Origin: Calvatia gigantea | Lineage: Eukaryota; Basidiomycota; Agaricomycetes; Agaricales; Lycoperdaceae | Length of the DNA: 64,000 bases | Direction: 5' to 3' | NCBI GenBank assembly: GCA_025093985.1 | Contig: JACAAK010000010.1 | Span: forward strand, 459,501 to 523,500 | In this document: piece after piece, positions 20,691 to 31,149 of the stretch | Layout of the letters: the number at the start of each line of letters is the position of its first letter | Position numbering within the stretch: the stretch's first letter is position 1 | Made by a program: the position numbers and the translations under genes | Notes under the pieces: model-generated | What the model was told of the DNA's origin: nothing | The model's input: the letters and a program-made list of their open reading frames with translations, nothing else | Databases searched by the model: none

Positions 20691-21098
20691 TATTAAGACG
20701 AGTACACCACAATAGTTTGCACTAGTGGTGGAGGGGAGTCGTACTCACTGGGTTTGTTGAGATGTGCATTATAGACCGTAGCTAGAGGATATCTTAGTGG
20801 AATGATGGGCAGAAGATAGACTGGATTGTCTAAGGAATATATGCATACTACATAGGTCTTATATATCTAATAGTTCTGGTCTGTGCGCTGTTCTACCTAA
20901 TACAGGTGAGGTCTTATCTGCCAGTAGCATATGTAGAGCATACTGCGTACATTGTTCTATTTAATAGACCATGACCAGCAACCTAGAGTGCGGTCTAGTA
21001 CATTGTTCGTTATCTCTCTTCAAGAGTGAAGTACTCAAGAACCCGTTTCAGCTATAAATAGACTGAACCAACGTAGTGGTACAGATCGAGATTCAACA
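20691..21098 (-). repeat. Cop-B 5' LTR
   Basis: 408 bp, TATTAAGACGAGTACACC (TG end mutated to TA) to CGAGATTCAACA. It joins the primer site on the left and Cop-D DNA (AAGTACATCAGGG) on the right. The putative target AAGTA (21099-21103) is also present, unbroken, at 10844-10848. Cop-B has no 3' LTR in this window. Confidence 0.85.
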
Positions 21099-21160
21099 AA
21101 GTACATCAGGGAGCCAACTAATTGTTGGTACTTCTGATAGAAAGGGCCAGATGTAGTATC

Positions 21161-21700
21161 TGTTATATGCACACTCACCTTGAGGTTGTTTCATCAACAG
21201 GTGTCTATACAGACTTATTCCCTATTGAGTTAACACAGAGATCTATATATAGAGGGGATCCACTCAAGGACTTGTCTCTGTATATAGTTGGTCAAGAATG
21301 AAGGTGAGTCTTAGTGTAGATAAAGCCTTAGTTCAGGCAAGAGGATTGTGGTAAGGCAAGAGGCTGGTAGCCAGTTCAAACTGTCTACTACAATGAGTAT
21401 CTAGCTAGCTACTTATACTAGATAAGTCAGAAGAAAGATATTGGACAAAGGATATATGCATGTATTGAACATGCACCATATAGGGAGAGAATTGACTATA
21501 AAGAGACATAGCACCATATCAGGTAGAGAGGGGAATGATAGCAAGTCTAAGAAGACAAAACAAGGCAAATAAAAGAAGCAGACTAATTGTACATACAGGG
21601 ATATTAAATAAAGAAGGACCAGAAAGGGAAATATATCCAGAAAGGGATAATGCTAGAATAAGAAGTCATAATGTTATCTCCTGCTAGGTGAAAAGTCTCT
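21161..21700 (-). repeat. G2 gypsy 3' LTR, copy 2
   Basis: TGTTATATGCACAC start after GTATC; the same content as 10906-11440, with a TATA-like segment near 21245. It marks the 3' boundary of the large G2 element inside Cop-D. The inner end is uncertain. Confidence 0.5.
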
Positions 21701-21703
21701 TTT

Positions 21704-22770
21704 CTACTTAGCTGAAGTCACAGACATATTGTTGGGATACCCATCTTTGTCCATGTCTCTGTGCCCATCATAGAGTTCAGTATAGTAGAGTCATTCCTCA
21801 TGTTTTTCTTCTTCAATCTGAGCTTGCTCCTGTTTTCACTCCTGGTAGTTGTAGCAGTTGGTAGGCCTATATTGAGGGTTGGTCTTCCTGCAATGTTTGC
21901 AAATGTACTTTGAACACATATAAGTGTAATGTCTGGCAGTAGACTGTTTACAACCTTTGCATTTTTGATAAATGCAGTCAGATGCATAATGTCTGATATA
22001 AGGCTTTTTCAGAATCTTACATTGTCGGCAGATTTGTTTGCCTGGGATGTTGTTGTCATAGGGAGCAGACTGCTGGGCAGCTGGGGAAGTGTTTCAAGGA
22101 GATGGATTAGATAGGTGTTTGGTGTTAGCCACTGCTGAAGTGAAGGATACTGCAGGAGTAGGTTGAGTTGATGAAGAACTTGTTGGTAATTTTCATCCAG
22201 GAGATGCAATTGGTTGATTGGACAAGGGATTAGAAGGGGGGGAGTTAATCCCAGCATGGGAGAGTGGAACCAAAGGAATTGTGGATGATAGGATTCTAGT
22301 AGATCCTCAGGAAGCCACTCCACTAGGTCAGCCAGCTTGGTTGTTGAAATTAAAGAGAGCCTGTAGGAATCTACTAGAGGCTACTGAGTTGATAAATAAT
22401 TGGGCAAGAGCAGTTGTGTTAGTATAACTCCAATGAAGATTGTTGAGCCTGATAAAAACATTCCTGATAGCATGCCAGTATGCTTGCTCAGCATCATCAT
22501 GTAGATACTCTTGTCTGATCTGATTGAAATCAGAGGGTGAGCTTGCCAATCAGCCGATGGCTTCCATAGTAAGCTGATAAGGTCTAGACAAATGTAACTT
22601 TGATCGAAATTCACTGTCCAGAAGGGGGAAAGTGGTGGTGTCAATAGAAATGACCCATGGTTGGATATAGTCAATGAGGGCCTCAGTGAGGAGCTCCTTA
22701 TGGGTATTTCCAAGTGAGGTCATTTTGGTAGGACTGGGTGGCTTGGAATTGGCAAAGACATCCTCAATCT
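21704..22770 (-). pseudogene. G2 post-pol zinc-finger ORF, C-terminal half (copy 2)
   Basis: Same structure as 11449-12515: KPPSPTKMTSLGNTHKELL, EYLHDDAEQAYWHAIRN, FINSVASSRFLQALFNFNN, then a proline-rich, frameshifted stretch and the two cysteine motifs near 21880-22030. Gypsy-1 copy C2 separates it from its N-terminal half at 27309-28343. Across the AATCT target the codons join in frame (LSAEEI to EDVFAN), proving they are one gene. Several stops. Confidence 0.65.
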
Positions 22771-23074
22771 TGTTATGGTTTTCCACCAATCAAGTTGTAC
22801 TCTGTCGTCATCTGCATTCCTGTCTACTAGCATATCTGTTTCAGTTATTCCTGTTGAGCAACCTCCATCTATGACTTGTGTTAACCACTACACCAGCCTG
22901 ATTGGACATTTCATATAGTTACTCCATCCATTCAACTGGATGACCTCCTGTATTTAAGCATACATACATCTACTATATTTGGTACACTTAACCACCTTTG
23001 TTCTCTCCCCTTACTCACCCTCAAGACTTAGCCTAAGCTGCAACCTGAGGTCTCATCAGACTAAGGTCATAATA
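22771..23074 (+). repeat. Gypsy-1 C2 5' LTR
   Basis: 304 bp, TGTTATGGTTTTCC to GGTCATAATA. TATTTAAG lies near 22955 and the predicted transcript start ACACTTAACCA near 22984. The priming site TGGTTAAGTGT follows at 23077-23087. Confidence 0.85.
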
Positions 23075-23153
23075 TTTGGTTAAGTGTCCCTACCTCACCT
23101 TGCAAAAGGATAGGCTGAAACAGGCCCAAACAAGACAACCTAGGAGCTAGTAT

Positions 23154-25989
23154 ATGAGCTTGAACCCAGACAAATACAGAGAACCAAATCTCAAAGTCAC
23201 TGATGACAAATCAGAAACATCAGATGAAGAAGAGACAGGAAACCCTGAAGTACCTGAAGAACCAACTGGAGAAACACACAACAAGCCTGGAGCAAACCCA
23301 GTAGAAGAAGTACTATCAGAACTTCTAAATGAACTTGATTTAGCAGAGGAAGAGTTAATCCATCAGGAGAACCCAGAACAGGAGAAATCAGATGAATCAA
23401 GCTCAGACGAAACAAAAATAGAATCAGAAACTGATCCAGACATGACTGACAATACAGTAGTACCCACAACAGTACCCAGCAGAAAAGGCCTAGTGCTAGA
23501 CCCTGGATTCTTCGATGGCACCTGTACCAAATTCAATGACTGGTGGAGAGCAATGAGACTCTTCATGAAATTCAATAAGATAGTCTCAGCAGATGACAAG
23601 GCCATAGCAGTCCTAGCCAGATTACGAGGAACAGCTAAGAGAAAGAACTATATGGTTCTTGACACAAGCAGCCAAGTACAATCTCTGTTTTAAATGGACA
23701 AAGTGCATATTCAATGCCAAGGAAATTCCTATGTTGGGAGTAAAAATAGGACATAGACACATCAAAATAGAGGAAGAAAAAGTCAAAGCAGTATGAGACT
23801 GGCCTGAGCCCAAAAACAAAAAGGGAGTGGAACACTTCCTAGGCTTTGCCAATTACTACCGCCAATTCATCAAGAACTTCAGTAAAATCATAGCCCCCCT
23901 CAACCAGCTCAAAGGAGCCGCTGAATGGAACTGGGAACAAAAACACCAATCAGTGTTCAATGAACTAAAACAATGAATCACTAAAGAACTCACCTTGATA
24001 CTGCCACAAAGGAAGGGGCAATTTTGAGTAGAAGTCGACACCTCAAATTATGCACTAGGAGGAGTCCTATTACAGGAACAAGACAAGAAATAGCACTTAA
24101 TTGCATTCATGTCACAAACACTTTCCCTAGCAAAACAAAACTACAAAATCTATGACAAGGAATTACTGGCCATTATTCATGCCCTAAAAGAATGGCGACA
24201 CTACCTACTAGATGTAGAGGAGAAATTTGAAATCTGGACTGACCACGAAAATCTCAAATACTACAGAGAACCCCAAAAACTCAATAGATGACAAGCAAGA
24301 TGGTACTTAAGATTACAGGACTATAACTTCACACTATAACATGTGCCAGGCAAGACAAATACAAAAGCAGACTTGCTGTCCAGAATTCACCAAGAGCCAG
24401 ATGAAGAAAATGACAGACTAATCACCATGATCTGAGAAAGTTGGCTACAAGGCAAACCAGAAAACAAAGGGGATTCTGAAGAAACCATCTTACTCTGTGT
24501 GGAATTATTCATTACACTGACATTCAAGGACCAGATAAAGGCAAACCACCGGAGAGATACAAGCATCACTGTGGGGCTTCTAAACAAAGAATCCGATATC
24601 ACAGAACATAATGGGATAGTCTACAGAAAAGCCAGCATGTACATGCCACTGGACTCCACACTCCACGAAGAAATTCTACAACAATACCACAACGCACCAG
24701 ATGCGGGACACCCAGGACAACATAGGATGATTGAACTAATCACCAGGGACTACTAGTGGCCATCAATACAAAATGACACCAGGAAATATGTCAAAGAATA
24801 TTAGAACTGCCAAAGGAACAAACCTTGCATAACACTATTGAAAACACCACTACACCTGCTCCCAATACCTAATGGGCCATGGGAAGAGATAAGCATCAAT
24901 CTCATCAGACCACTACCAGAATCAGAAGGAAAAGATGCCATCCTGGTGGTTGTTGACTGGTTCACAAAAATGATATGACTTATACCAACAAAAACAGATG
25001 TATTCTCAAAAGGAATCACACAACTTTACAAGAACAAAATATGGAAGCTACATGGGGTACCACAGAAAGTCCTCAGTGACTGAGGACCACAGTTTGCATC
25101 AGAATTCACCAGAGAATTGTTCAAGGGATTAGGAATAGAATGAACCCTGTCAACAGCCTATCATCCCCAAACAGACAGACAAACAGAATGAATCAACAGA
25201 GAAGTTGAAACATACCTTCACCTATACTGCAACTATGAACAAGACAACTGGGCAAACTGGCTGCCCATGGCCAAATTCCAGTACAATGACAAGAAACATA
25301 GTGGAACACAGGAAACACTGTTCTACCTCAATTATAGGTGGCACCCCTGGAAAGGAAAAGACTATGGAGCAATAAACAACCCCAGTAGCACCAAGTTCCT
25401 AAAACAACTACGGAATGCAAGAAACAACTCCACAGCAGCACTATAATTATATCAAGAAAAGATGAAACAGACCTACAATAACAGCAAGCTACACATAACG
25501 CAATATCAAACTGGTAATAAAGTATGGTTAGAAAATGCAAACATCCATACCAATCAGCCATCAAAGAAGCTAGGCCAAAAAAGGTACAGGCCTTTCCAAA
25601 TCAAGGAAAAGATAGGAGAAGTGGCATATCGGCTTGCATTACCAGAAGGATGGGCCATCCATGATGTGTTTAATGAGCAGCTGCTAACTCTGGTGCAGAA
25701 AGTGGCATTCCTGAGGCAGCAGAGACTACTAGTGCCCAAGCCAGTGATCATCAATAATGAAGAAGAATATGAGGTAGAGGAGATCTGAGGACAATGAAAA
25801 TGGGGACAGAGATATCAATTCCTAGTACACTGGAAAGGATATGACAACAAGGATGATACATGGACAGTGGAGTCAAATCTGATGAATGCTCAAGATGCAA
25901 TAGCAGAATACCTAAAGAGGCATCTGGAGGATACCCATAAAAAGAGGGGCAGAAAAACCAAAAAGTCATTACCTAGCCAAAGAAACTAA
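23154..25989 (+). pseudogene. Gypsy-1 C2 gag and truncated pol (RNase H, integrase, chromodomain)
   Basis: The gag frame 23154-23693 starts MSLNPDKYREPN, is acidic and Ser/Thr-rich, and reads out of frame after the deletion at about 23630. The RT thumb ([18 protein letters not shown]) and RNase H ([28 protein letters not shown]) follow to 24300. The integrase has a zinc region (HGIVYRK...HNAPDAGHPGQ), then VVDWFTKM, LSDQGPQF-like and CATAYHPQ-like catalytic segments, all with stops. RPFQIKEKIGEVAYRLALPEGW and a chromodomain (EEYEVEEI, FLVHWKGYDNKDDTW) end at TAA 25987. Most stops are TGA at likely CGA codons. Inactive. Confidence 0.85.
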
Positions 25990-25995
25990 TCAGAT

Positions 25996-26979
25996 ATGCC
26001 TTCCTCCCAAGCCAACTGTGTTACCATCTGCTCCCTTGTTCATCCCAACCCAACCACAATCTCTTCTGTTCCCCTCCTAGAGCCAGGCAGTGCCCAAGCA
26101 CCTGCACCCCAAGGCACTCACTGCAACCTCACCACCACACTGTCCCTAGTACAAGGACTTCTTGAATCCCTACTAAAAGATGTCAACAAAGCCACCAACC
26201 ATGAGATAGAAACCATTACTGCCCAAAACAAGTGATTAGTTGTCAATTGACACATTGCCCTTGCTACCACATGCATTATCTTTGCCAACATGTATACAGG
26301 ATTCACCAACACATCCTCATCCACCAATCAGCACATTTCCGCCATCTTCCGAGCCCTAGACCAATCCACACTCACACCCAGTGAACAAGACCACATCCAC
26401 AGCCTCCATAACTGTATTGACCTCAGACTTGAAGTATTCAAACACCTCAATATTGCTGACATATTCCTAGAGCTTGCCAATATAGCCATAAATCTGCTCA
26501 AATGTGATAAGACCACTGAGGACCCAGAAATTGACACCCTCATTGACAGAATCCACAGTACCCTTTCCGAATTACACAATACAATCAACCTTACACCACT
26601 GACCCAAGCTGACACACCCATGGACAAAGAAACCACCATCTCCATGAAAGAAGAAGTCAACTCTCTCTGTCACTTCATAAAAACCATCACTCCACTACAA
26701 CTCGTATTGGTTTTTCTCCTATCCACAAGGTTCTGCACTGTATTACCAGGCCAAGAAAAGGACCAACACTACTGGAAGATGATAGTCAAGAGCTACTGGG
26801 ACAACTCTACCACAACTGATTTCCCATTCAATAGTGTTTCAGTCCCTATTTGCCAAGACAGGCAAAGCCACTTACTCATCTTCTTCACATGATTGAATGA
26901 TGGAAAATACCTCATTGGAGCCACCAAGAAAGCCCTCGCCTCTGCTGTAGTCAATGATGACTTTGATGAAGCTTCCTGA
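25996..26979 (+). pseudogene. Gypsy-1 accessory ORF (unknown function)
   Basis: ATG six bases after the pol stop, in one frame for 327 codons to TGA 26977, interrupted by three TGA codons (two near 26233-26250, one near 26890). The N-terminus is Ser/Pro-rich (MPSSQANCVTICSLVHP). The middle is helical (NQHISAIFRALDQSTLTPSE, FKHLNIADIFLELANIAINL) and the C-terminus conserved (LPGQEKDQHYWKMIV, VPICQDRQSHLL, DGKYLIGATKKAL). Homologues occupy the same place in copies F and M. No signal peptide or clear membrane anchor, so env-like is unlikely. The tight spacing suggests translation coupled to pol. I do not recognise the family. Confidence 0.65.
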
Positions 26980-27004
26980 AACATGAAGCCAAATTGGGGG
27001 GTAT

Positions 27005-27308
27005 TGTTATGGTTTTCCACCAATCAAGTCATACTCCATCATCATCTGCATTCCTGTCTACTAGCATATCTGTTTCAGTTATTTCTGTTGAGCGATCTCC
27101 ATCTATGACTCATGTTAACTACTATGCCAGCCTGATCAGACATTTCATGTAGTTACTCCATCCATTCAACTGGATGACCTCCTGTATTTAAGCATACATA
27201 CATCTACTATATTTGGTACACTTAACCACCTTTGTTCTCTCCCCTTACTCACCCTCAAGACTTAGCCTAAGCTGCAACCTGAGGTCTCATCAGACTAAGG
27301 TCGTAATA
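27005..27308 (+). repeat. Gypsy-1 C2 3' LTR
   Basis: 304 bp, TGTTATGGTTTTCC to GGTCGTAATA, following the purine tract AAATTGGGGGGTAT, and followed by target copy AATCT. Differs from the 5' LTR mainly by transitions. Confidence 0.85.
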
Positions 27309-28343
27309 AATCTCTTCAGCAGATAGTCCATGGGCATAAAACTGTATCCAGGTAAGTTTCTTGTAGACATCTTGTGCCCTCTGGACATTTCAGCATAATT
27401 GGTACATAGTGGTGGAGGCAGAGGTGAATCCACACTGTAGGATTCATGGCAGAACCCATTCTAATTCCTGAACTTTAGTGGGACATGTCAGGGTGGGCTT
27501 ATGGATTCTGGGTGACTGGGAAGGAAGGGATCCAACTAGAGGGATTGGGTTTTTAGGTATGGTAAACAATCATAAGGGGGAGAGGCAAAGAGGAGTGGTA
27601 AAGTTGAAGGTGGAGTTACTATCTCCAAAATCAGTTGGTCGAGGAGTTGAAAGTTGTATGCCTCTAACAGGCTTTGATTTTCAAGCTAGGAAGAGCTCGG
27701 AATCAGTGATATCTGGCCTGACATCAGGCAAGGCAACAACAGGTAAGATTCTTGAAGTAAGGTGTGACTGGCTTTGTTCCAGTCCATTGTGTCCAGGAGT
27801 TTCTGGTCTAGTAGTTGATCTTCCCAGTTCTTCACTAGAGAGTCGTGGTGTGAACTTCACTCATTGTCCTGATAGAGATAAGTCAGGGGCTCCAGATTGG
27901 GCTCCAGAGAGAGCAAGTCCATTGGAGAAGGAGACGTCTCCTTTCACTCCTTCAGAGATGAACCTCATTTGTCTAGGGTATTCTGGGCCCATGTAGGGCT
28001 ATTGTAAAAAGATGGGCTCATGTCCATTGAATCCAGGGAAAGATGAGGAGATCCAGGAAGGGAGAATTCTGGTGTACTCTCCTCACCTGTGGAACACCTC
28101 CAGATGGTTATTGGGGTGCTCGTTGGCCATTGCTTGAAGTTCTCCAAGGGTAAAGACTCCAGAGAGAACAAAGATTGAGGGAAGGTTAAGTTGATGCCTT
28201 GGGACATTGTTAGAGGAAGGAAGAAATTGATTGAGTGAAGAAGGGTCATTGGAGGGTAGTTTGGGGAAAGGAGTTCACTTAGTAAAGATGGTTGCTTTTC
28301 CTTTGGTGACCTTGTAGGCTTTAGCCTTGGTATTTCTGGGCAT
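27309..28343 (-). pseudogene. G2 post-pol ORF, N-terminal half
   Basis: Likely start ATG at 28343 (MPRNTKAKAYKVTKGKATIF), 168 bases after the pol stop at 28511 and on the same strand. The coding trace continues (PSIFVLSGVFTLGELQAMA, then ALSGAQSGAPDLSLSG) with stops and frame changes. It ends KKLTWIQFYAHGLSAEEI at the gypsy-1 target site and resumes at 22770. The N-terminus is basic and the rest Ser/Pro-rich. No known domain recognised. Confidence 0.5.
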
Positions 28344-28510
28344 TTAAATTTTAGTATACCAATATGATGGAAATTGTTTGGGTCAAGTTTTACTGGAAGG
28401 TAAGTTAAAACATGTTTGTTTGGATAAAAGTAAGGATTGTCTAGGATTCATGGCAGGATTTGTTAAAAGAGATAGAATCTTATAGTTGGAAAGACCAGAG
28501 GAGTGAAGAA

Positions 28511-29973
28511 TTAAGACTGGATTGGTGCCACTTTTATACATCCTGGGGCTGTGAATTTCCAGATTTTGTCAAAGGGTTTCAGATGGTTTTGCTTCCAGTA
28601 TTCATTGAGGATTGATAGGGCATGGAGAGCTAGTTCTTCCTCCATTTCCCAAGAGTTCTCTTCATGATTAAAGTTTTTCCACTTGATGTAAAATTGGTCT
28701 GATCTATTCTTGGTTTGGTGATTGAGAATTCCTTCAATTTCATATTCTTCATTTCTGTCAATTAATTCAGGGGAAGGTGATTCCACATTTGGTCCATGAA
28801 TATTGTTTTCCAAGTAAGGGGTTAGAAGCATAGTATGGAATATATTGTGGATCTTCCAGCTTTTTGATAGTTCTAGTCTGTAGTCCAAGGGGGAAATGAC
28901 TTGAGTTATGGGATATAGTCCAAGTTGTTTCAGTGATATCTTCTTTGACTTGAAAGGAAGATGTAAGTTCCATGTTTCTAGCTATACTCATTGGCCAAGG
29001 ATAAAGGGTTTAAAATGTGAGGTTATTCTTCATTCCATTTGTTTGGCTGCTAGTTTATATGCAGCAATAGCTTCTCTTCTAGCTTGGTCAAGAGCTTCTA
29101 TCTGTTCTTCTGTAGATTCTATTTTGGTTTCTTCTATAATAGTTGGTATACCATTAGGTTTACTTCTGTACATTAGTTTGAAAGGAGTTTGCTTTTGATC
29201 TAAATGTAGTCTTGAATTGTGTGTGAATTCTAGTGTTGGTATATTGTCTACCCAGATTGTAGGGTTCTGGGTGCAATAAATTGACAAATAGGCTGCAATT
29301 TCTTGATTGAATTGTTCAGTTGTTTCATCTGATTGAGGATGGAAGGTGGATGAGAACAATTGTTTCATGTTAAGCTGTTTGAAAAGTGTCTTCATCAACT
29401 TTGCCATGGGTCAGAGATCTCTGTCAGAAATGATTTTATCTGGTAAGCCAAATCTGGCATAGACTTTCTCCAAAAATAGGTTGGCAATATTTTTGGCAGT
29501 GGCATTTTTCGTGGTTGGGCATAGAATTACCCCCTTCATAAGTCTATAATCCACCATGGATAGAATAGCATCAAATCCTCAGGATTTAGGTAGATCTGTT
29601 AATAAATCCATTGAAAGTTGTGAAAATGGTCTTGTAGATTTAGTAGGTTCGATAAGTTGTAGTGGGGGATGGGTAGGATATTGGTTTATTTTGAATTGTT
29701 GACAATGTATACATCCTTTCATGTAATTTTTAATAAAGGTAGCAAGACTGGGCCAATATACTTCTTGTTTGGCCTGTTGGTAAGTTTCTTGTTCACCAGG
29801 GTGTCCAGCAGATACATGGTCATGGTAACATTGAATGATTTTCTGTTTGAGTGGAAGATCATTCAGAATAACTACTTTCCCATTAAATGTCAATAAATGA
29901 CCATTTGGAGTTGGGAATAGACTATATTTAGAGTTGATAGATTTGTGTTCTATCAATTGTAATTGCTTGAAGG
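28511..29973 (-). pseudogene. G2 gypsy integrase and chromodomain
   Basis: On the minus strand from 29973: integrase zinc region (HDHVSAGHPG ... CIHC), catalytic core LSMDLLTDLP, then IISDRDL, and HPQSDETTEQ for the third acidic residue. The C-terminal half has GVDN-like NIPTLEFTHNSRLH and YPITQVISPLDYRLELS. A chromodomain (EEYEIEGILNHQTKNRSDQF, YIKWKNFNHEENSWE) ends at 28511. Chromodomains target chromovirus integration to heterochromatin (known for the family). There are at least three stops. The 5' side is cut at 29973 by gypsy-3; codons on both sides (EAF / KQLQL) rejoin in frame across GAAGG. Confidence 0.85.
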
Positions 29974-30521
29974 TGTCATGACCTGCACACATTCGCCCGC
30001 TCTCACCCGCTTCCCCCGCTCGTAGTCATCATTACCTTAGTCCGGCTGTATTGGGTTGCTCTTCATTCTTTCTGTCAGTTGGTCCGATATCCTGTTTTCT
30101 ATATTAATCCCTATCCCCTTCAACTTCTCCACTATCACCTTATAGTTAAAACTTGATTCTGGTGTCTTGTTAGCCAGCCGCCCTCGGCGGCCGTCCATTC
30201 TTCGTTCACCATTACTTTTGTACTTCCCACTTTTCAGACTAGTATATAAACCTAGTCCCCACACTTGTAAATCCTTAGTCTGATTATCGACCATGATTAT
30301 GCCCTCTGATTCTGTTCCCCTCTGTCTCTGTTCCTCCGACCCTCTGATCCCACTCCCTCCTGAAATACGGACTTCGACAACAGCAGGAAGGTGCAACACA
30401 TACATTGAAGCCGCTGAGTCCAAATCTTGTACTCGTCCGAATTCACCCACTCCGTACGTTCTCACCTGACATCACCTGGCGGCTAAACTCGGCCGATATC
30501 CCGCGTAACCCAATCGTAACA
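29974..30521 (+). repeat. Gypsy-3 5' LTR
   Basis: 548 bp, identical in length to the 3' LTR. TATATAAA is at 30243-30250. The first visible differences from the 3' LTR are transitions. Confidence 0.9.
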
Positions 30522-30534
30522 GTATAATCAGACT
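30243..30534 (+). promoter_or_regulatory. Gypsy-3 TATA box, predicted start and self-priming site
   Basis: TATATAAA at 30243-30250 is followed 34 nt later by AGTCTGATTAT (30277-30287), the expected transcript 5' end. Its exact 11-nt complement ATAATCAGACT is at 30524-30534, two bases after the LTR. This matches the Tf1-type self-primer geometry; no tRNA-type TGG site is present. Confidence 0.75.
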
Positions 30535-30576
30535 CCACTCCTCTGTCGTTCCTTTGTCCCCTCACCACTGATTACT

Positions 30577-31020
30577 ATGCCCACCACCTTCGTCCTGATA
30601 CAGGAGATTACTCTCCTCTTTGATAACTGTTATTGGGAGCGTCAGCGCGAAAAGACTCAGGCAAAGTCGGCCGCCGAAACAGCATCCGCTTCTATCAGCA
30701 GAAGGCCTGGCCAGAACCTGTCCTCTTCCACCAACAACACCTACAACACCAGCAGCACCAGCAACAAGCCCAACAACACCAGCAACAAGGGCAACAACTC
30801 CAAACCCCTGACATCCACTGCTACCCCCTCTTCTGCCTCGAAGTCCACTTCATTGGCAAAGCCTGATTTGACTGACAAGCTCAGCAAGGACGGCAAGCTG
30901 ACCACCGATGAGCACAAATGGCACTTGGACAACAACCTCTGTCTGTTCTGCAGAAACGCAGGACACAAGGTGAGTGAGTGCAGGAAGAAAGCTGCCTCGG
31001 CTGTGAAGGCTGTGGCCTGA
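30577..31020 (+). pseudogene. Gypsy-3 gag remnant with zinc knuckle
   Basis: 147 codons. A short N-terminus (MPTTFVLI) is joined to the distal capsid end (FDNCYWERQREKTQ), so the capsid core present in gypsy-4 gag is deleted. An Asn/Thr/Ser-rich linker follows, then a zinc knuckle CLFCRNAGHKVSEC (CX2CX4HX4C) and a Lys/Ala tail. The knuckle should bind element RNA. The stop at 31018 separates it from pol. Confidence 0.8.
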
Positions 31021-31149
31021 CTCACTGAGGCAGTCGATAGGAACTCTGATAAGAGTTCAGGAAACTAAGTAGCAGTCCTCGAGACTCTGCACTAGCTGAG
31101 GACCGCGTTGTACTCACTTGTGCCACAGAGTGTTTCTGACTTAACGCAT

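Larger units (their letters stand above)
21099..24189. repeat. Duplicated block, copy 2
   Basis: Second copy of 10844-13937, about 97% identical. 21099-21160 is a short Cop-D RNase H stub, and gypsy sequence follows. Unlike copy 1, it is uninterrupted past the breakpoint and continues to a complete gypsy-1 3' LTR. Confidence 0.85.
22771..27308 (+). mobile_element. Gypsy-1 copy C2, internally deleted, with target duplication
   Basis: A complete insertion with 304-bp LTRs at both ends. It is flanked by AATCT at 22766-22770 and 27309-27313. Order: 5' LTR, self-priming site, gag, (deletion), RNase H, integrase, chromodomain, accessory ORF, purine tract AAATTGGGGG, 3' LTR. It has no RT catalytic core and so could only move in trans. 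It is nested in the minus-strand G2 post-pol ORF. Confidence 0.9.

Noticed and set aside
25996..26979. Gypsy-1 accessory ORF as an envelope gene
   Set aside because: No signal peptide, transmembrane segment or cleavage site.
27478..27996. 172-codon plus-strand ORF as a possible host gene
   Set aside because: Opposite the G2 post-pol ORF, whose pieces join in frame across a target duplication; no recognisable domain.
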